Positions 61,901 through 64,000 of a stretch of 64,000 bases of DNA are shown here, one piece after another; positions within the stretch are counted from its first letter, which is position 1; each line of letters opens with the position of its first letter. Location: the NCBI GenBank assembly GCA_965220465.1, contig CBDCPZ010000022.1:439702-503701 (forward strand), in the 5' to 3' direction. The position numbers and the translations under genes were made by a program. Source of the DNA: JAHDHW01 sp965220465 (GTDB lineage: Bacteria; Bacteroidota; Bacteroidia; Chitinophagales; Saprospiraceae). Below the pieces are notes generated by a model, which was not told the origin of the DNA, made no database searches, and worked only from the letters and a program-made list of their open reading frames with translations.

Positions 61901-62905
61901 TACATACTTATAGTTACTGATGCCATTGGTTGCACTACTACTTCACCTACTATTGAAATAATAGGAATAGAAGCTCCGGACGTAAGTGTTTCTTCAGTAA
62001 ATCCGAATTGCGTAGATATCTGCGATGGTTCGATCTCTGTAATGGTAGAAAATGGTACAGCTCCATTCACTTACGATTGGTTCCCGGATGATTTGGATGG
62101 CCAGACAGATGCGATTGATTTGTGCGGTGGTAATTATGAACTCACAGTTACAGATGATTTGGGATGTACAATAACTACAAATATCCAACTGGACCAACCC
62201 GAAATAATGACGATTACCACAACAGTTCAACCTGCTTGTTATGAAACATGTAATGGTAGTGTTGAATTTTTTCCAAGTGGAGGTACTCCACCATATAATT
62301 TTGAAAACTTGACAGAGCTCTGTCCTGGAAACTATCAGTTTTCGATTACCGATGCTAATGGATGTATTATTACGGAGGATGTATTTGTAACAGAAATGGA
62401 GGCTATCACCCTCGAAGTAGATACAATTGGGAATGCAACAGAAGGGCAATCCAATGGATTTATACAAGTGAATATTGGAGGAGGCAATGGCCAATTCACG
62501 TATAATTGGAATCTGAATGGAGCGTTGGTGTCAACCGAACAGAACCCGGCTGGTTTAAGCAGTGGGGAGTATTTTGTAACGGTTACTGACGAGGATGGTT
62601 GTAGCCAGAGCTTTGGCCCGTTTGCAATAGATGCCGTAGTTTCTACTCAAAATTTAAAAATAGACCATGAAATACATATTTATCCAAACCCAACAACATC
62701 GTATTTTTGGATAGAATGGCTCAATCATGAAACAATAACCGATCCCTGGCAAATTAAAATTTATGACTTGTCAGGAAGATTGGTACAACAAAAAATCACG
62801 AATCAACCGAAGTTTAAAATCGCCAACCTTCAACAGGGATTTTACTTGATTCAGATAGAAAAGGAGGATATTCATCTTTCAAAAAAAGTAGTTGTGGTAA
62901 AGTAG
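58907..62905 (+). CDS. Giant secreted protein with SprB-like repeats and T9SS sorting domain
   Basis: 1332 residues from ATG 58907; an upstream TTG at 58898 is less likely. The N-terminus is long for a signal peptide: a basic stretch, then AAFMVALHLLLLSTASSAQ. Residues 55-440 hold delta-60-like propeller repeats (VRVDQFGNELWSKIYGG, ISRLDADGNVIWENSYG, KMDLDGNILWEKEFE). Next comes an SdrD-B-like domain (VEGYVYFDENDNCLFD), then a DUF11-like domain (ISYTIRFQNTGNDTAYRVMI). About six SprB-like repeats follow (790-1240), each of CNGxIDVxVTGGxPPYxYxW ... CPGSYTVTVTD type, ending in a C-terminal sorting domain (IYPNPTTSYFWI, LQQGFYLIQI). Predicted surface adhesin exported by the type IX system. Confidence 0.87.
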   Translation: MANIVIQNHENKLLYLLQVKKCKSKFLKKQFNSIAAFMVALHLLLLSTASSAQDCDVLFYYFEGGNSAGTAMDFTDDEGYILASTTTEFGAVGKDIQVVRVDQFGNELWSKIYGGVNNEIATDVETIDEGFLVLGYSEVSFDDKEMYISRLDADGNVIWENSYGNPFESLVAKSMMIDDEGNIVVAGSRSFWGFNNTFDSEATLFKFDLDGNLLEMQSLNFWIDEFANNNLPGEGNINTSSVIQTNDGNYLFTGLVTPRVNLFSVAGNTIIYKTDKFFNTIWYKDYHTCNHCFCLAEGLDVVEDDEGNFYIGIKSESNGCYDDLGSEVVVLKLDSEGEFIWNVDPVSGKSNDLIMALDGNLVIASKSGLAKMDLDGNILWEKEFENHHLTNRNNSLKRKPNGDLVVAGYHYDQGGDIFIAITDSLGNSCTNLVEGYVYFDENDNCLFDSSEHALSQFLVELNPGPLYDLTNEQGYYSFVVDTGDFEVSIHPINDLWSVNCPATQTYDVHFSNVYESSDSTDFGMIPAGLCPLIGVDLAWSNSRICNEGLMLIEYCNFGSASEDNLQINLTIPQEIVFIDANQPWLQNGSIYTFDIGTLGIGECGTIIIQDSVMCNAVMGEEVCLVVEALPGGPCAGISPVSNDTLCRILTNSFDPNDKLGFINDRESCFDPNDESASISYTIRFQNTGNDTAYRVMIVDTLSTHFDIRSIDLGPSSHPYSFEILDSNILIWVFEDINLPDSTTNYLGSMGALQFKIQSALTAELGLLNNAAIYFDANPPVITPVSEINKCIDFGFTLSATTSPAFCGGCNGAIDLTNDGNSGPYTYDWWPINSSSEDLVDLCPGSYTVTVTDSFENVETASFEVADTPTMEVSATSTDPICDEWNGTIDVSVTGGNPPYIYSWTGPGGPGCPPVPNQTGLSEGEYIVTVTDSDGCFFIFSIFLNAAESLMITASSTGASCNNCNGSIDLNVTGGTFPYTYIWSSGQIEEDLSDLCPGSYILIVTDAIGCTTTSPTIEIIGIEAPDVSVSSVNPNCVDICDGSISVMVENGTAPFTYDWFPDDLDGQTDAIDLCGGNYELTVTDDLGCTITTNIQLDQPEIMTITTTVQPACYETCNGSVEFFPSGGTPPYNFENLTELCPGNYQFSITDANGCIITEDVFVTEMEAITLEVDTIGNATEGQSNGFIQVNIGGGNGQFTYNWNLNGALVSTEQNPAGLSSGEYFVTVTDEDGCSQSFGPFAIDAVVSTQNLKIDHEIHIYPNPTTSYFWIEWLNHETITDPWQIKIYDLSGRLVQQKITNQPKFKIANLQQGFYLIQIEKEDIHLSKKVVVVK

Positions 62906-63150
62906 CATTATTTTGAATACTGTTTTTAGATTCATGGAATGAAGGTTCTCAGCCGTCATCTTCGATTACAAATTATAGGTCAAATATCCTTTTAATATTT
63001 TTCAATCTAACCACTTCAATTTTTATTGATTCTTTTCATACCCAAAATGGAAGTTAATTTATTGTGCATTTTTCTTTTGAACAATAGCACCTTTAATCCG
63101 TTTTAGCGGCGACTTTGCAAAAGAATTTTAATTATTAAAAATAACACAAT

Positions 63151-64000
63151 ATGTTCACAATTGATAAATATAAGGATCTGGTTGCGGTAAATGGAAATGA
63201 ACGTCTGTGCGTTTCTATTCATATCCCAACTTATCGGACCGGAAATAATCAGGAAGATAAACTTAGGTACAAAAATGCACTTTTAGAAGCAGAACAGCAG
63301 TTGATGAATAATGCCCTTTTTTCTGAAAAAGCAATGAATAAACAACGAGCGCACGGATATTTGTCTTCTGCGGTTGATTTGTTGGATGATAAAGATTTTT
63401 GGCTGAACCTTTCTGATGGATTGGCCGTGTTTTTAAGCAATAGTCGATTTGAATTTTATACAGTGCCCATAAATTTTCAAAATTTTGTATTTGTAGGAAA
63501 TCAGTTTTATTTGCGCCACCTGCTTCCGGTTTTAACAGCGGATGAAAAGTTTTTTATTTTGGCCTTGAGCCAGAATGAAGTTCGATTTTTTGAAGCCAGA
63601 AAAAATAGTATTACCCCGGTTAAAATAAAAGATCTTGTTCCAAAAGCTAAAAAAGAACTAATTGATGTTGAAGAGGGGGAGAAATCGTTACAGACTCATA
63701 GTGGGCGAGCGGGAAACGTGATTTACCACGGGCAGAGCGGTGGCAAAGATGATAAAATTGAACAGCTTAAAAAATATTTTCGTGAAGTCGATGATGGGCT
63801 GATGACAATGTTGTACGATGAAACTGCACCGATGGTCATTTATTCCGTGGATTATCAAATCCCTATTTACAAAGAAATTTCCAGGTATTCTAATATTGCT
63901 GATTTTAACATAACGGGTAATCCAGAGCATGATGATCCTGTACTTATCCATGAAAGAGCATGGGCTGGGATGAAGGGTTTTTTTAATAATAAAAAAGAAT
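63151..64000 (+). CDS. Bacterial archaeo-eukaryotic release factor-like protein (baeRF), 5-prime part
   Basis: The first 283 codons are visible and the frame is open at the window edge. No signal peptide. It begins MFTIDKYKDLVAVNGNERLC, followed by a beta-alpha domain (VSIHIPTYRTGNN, FWLNLSDGLAVFLS, FFILALSQNEVRFFEA). Next is a second domain containing the release-factor-type segment GRAGNVIYHGQSGGKDDKI and KYFREVDDGLMTML, then PMVIYSVDYQIPIYKEIS. This is the order of eRF1-like domains 2 and 3 in the baeRF families. The GGQ tripeptide of true release factors is absent here; GQSGG is the nearest. Members are proposed to act on stalled ribosomes; the role is unproven. Confidence 0.65.
   Translation, partial: MFTIDKYKDLVAVNGNERLCVSIHIPTYRTGNNQEDKLRYKNALLEAEQQLMNNALFSEKAMNKQRAHGYLSSAVDLLDDKDFWLNLSDGLAVFLSNSRFEFYTVPINFQNFVFVGNQFYLRHLLPVLTADEKFFILALSQNEVRFFEARKNSITPVKIKDLVPKAKKELIDVEEGEKSLQTHSGRAGNVIYHGQSGGKDDKIEQLKKYFREVDDGLMTMLYDETAPMVIYSVDYQIPIYKEISRYSNIADFNITGNPEHDDPVLIHERAWAGMKGFFNNKKE

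Overview
The window comes from a low-GC member of the Bacteroidota, most likely a Saprospiria-type bacterium. The evidence is two large secreted proteins with SprB-like repeats and type IX secretion (T9SS) C-terminal sorting domains, a TonB-dependent receptor, bacillithiol synthase BshA, frequent lipoboxes, promoters of the Bacteroidota form TTG-N17-23-TAnnTTTG, almost no Shine-Dalgarno sequences, and a 31-residue bS22/mS38-like ribosomal protein. It is chromosomal: two tRNA genes and many housekeeping genes (mnmG, pckA, rlmN, recJ, gmk, yicC, HU, RNase G). I see no CRISPR array and no prophage; one insertion sequence is present.

Layout. 1-6.8 kb: the tail of a YfhO-like membrane protein, bshA, a 1042-residue T9SS protein, a MerR regulator whose cobalamin-type domain has lost both ligand histidines, and a YceI lipoprotein. 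7-17.6 kb: two tandem acyl-CoA ligases, an M48-like lipoprotein lacking all zinc ligands, mnmG, a conserved protein of unknown role, an M15 peptidase and an AstE/aspartoacylase-like enzyme. 17.6-24.5 kb: pckA, a histidine kinase directly followed by a TonB-dependent receptor, and a DUF3089 lipoprotein. 24.7-28.9 kb: rlmN, then a compact four-gene cassette of outer-membrane barrel, double zinc ribbon, ExbD/MotB-like subunit with a TonB-like linker and periplasmic beta domain, and MotA/TolQ-like channel. I consider this cassette the best candidate for an undescribed system: a proton-driven envelope-spanning machine.

28.9-46.2 kb: a PfkB kinase, tRNA-Asn, an OmpA-family protein, a GAF protein, an EVE protein, a sugar locus (GH13 amylase lipoprotein divergent from an SLC45 transporter, xylB and xylA), a zinc peptidase, an APH-like kinase and two secreted proteins, one resembling a phage fibre with a self-cleaving domain. 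46.5-49.4 kb is a decaying spot: a BamA/TamA-like barrel gene broken by two homopolymer frameshifts and a nonsense codon, an insertion sequence, and an SDR-fold gene whose stop codon lies in the apparent target duplication. 49.5-58.6 kb: recJ, a RidA protein, the yicC-gmk-apaG operon, HU, a TPR protein, the bS22-like gene, RNase G/E behind a long leader containing a perfect 34-bp palindrome, a 33-residue antisense lipoprotein gene and a MurG-like glycosyltransferase. 58.6-64 kb: a CAT-anticodon tRNA, a 1332-residue SprB-repeat T9SS protein and the start of a bacterial archaeo-eukaryotic release-factor-like gene that runs off the window.
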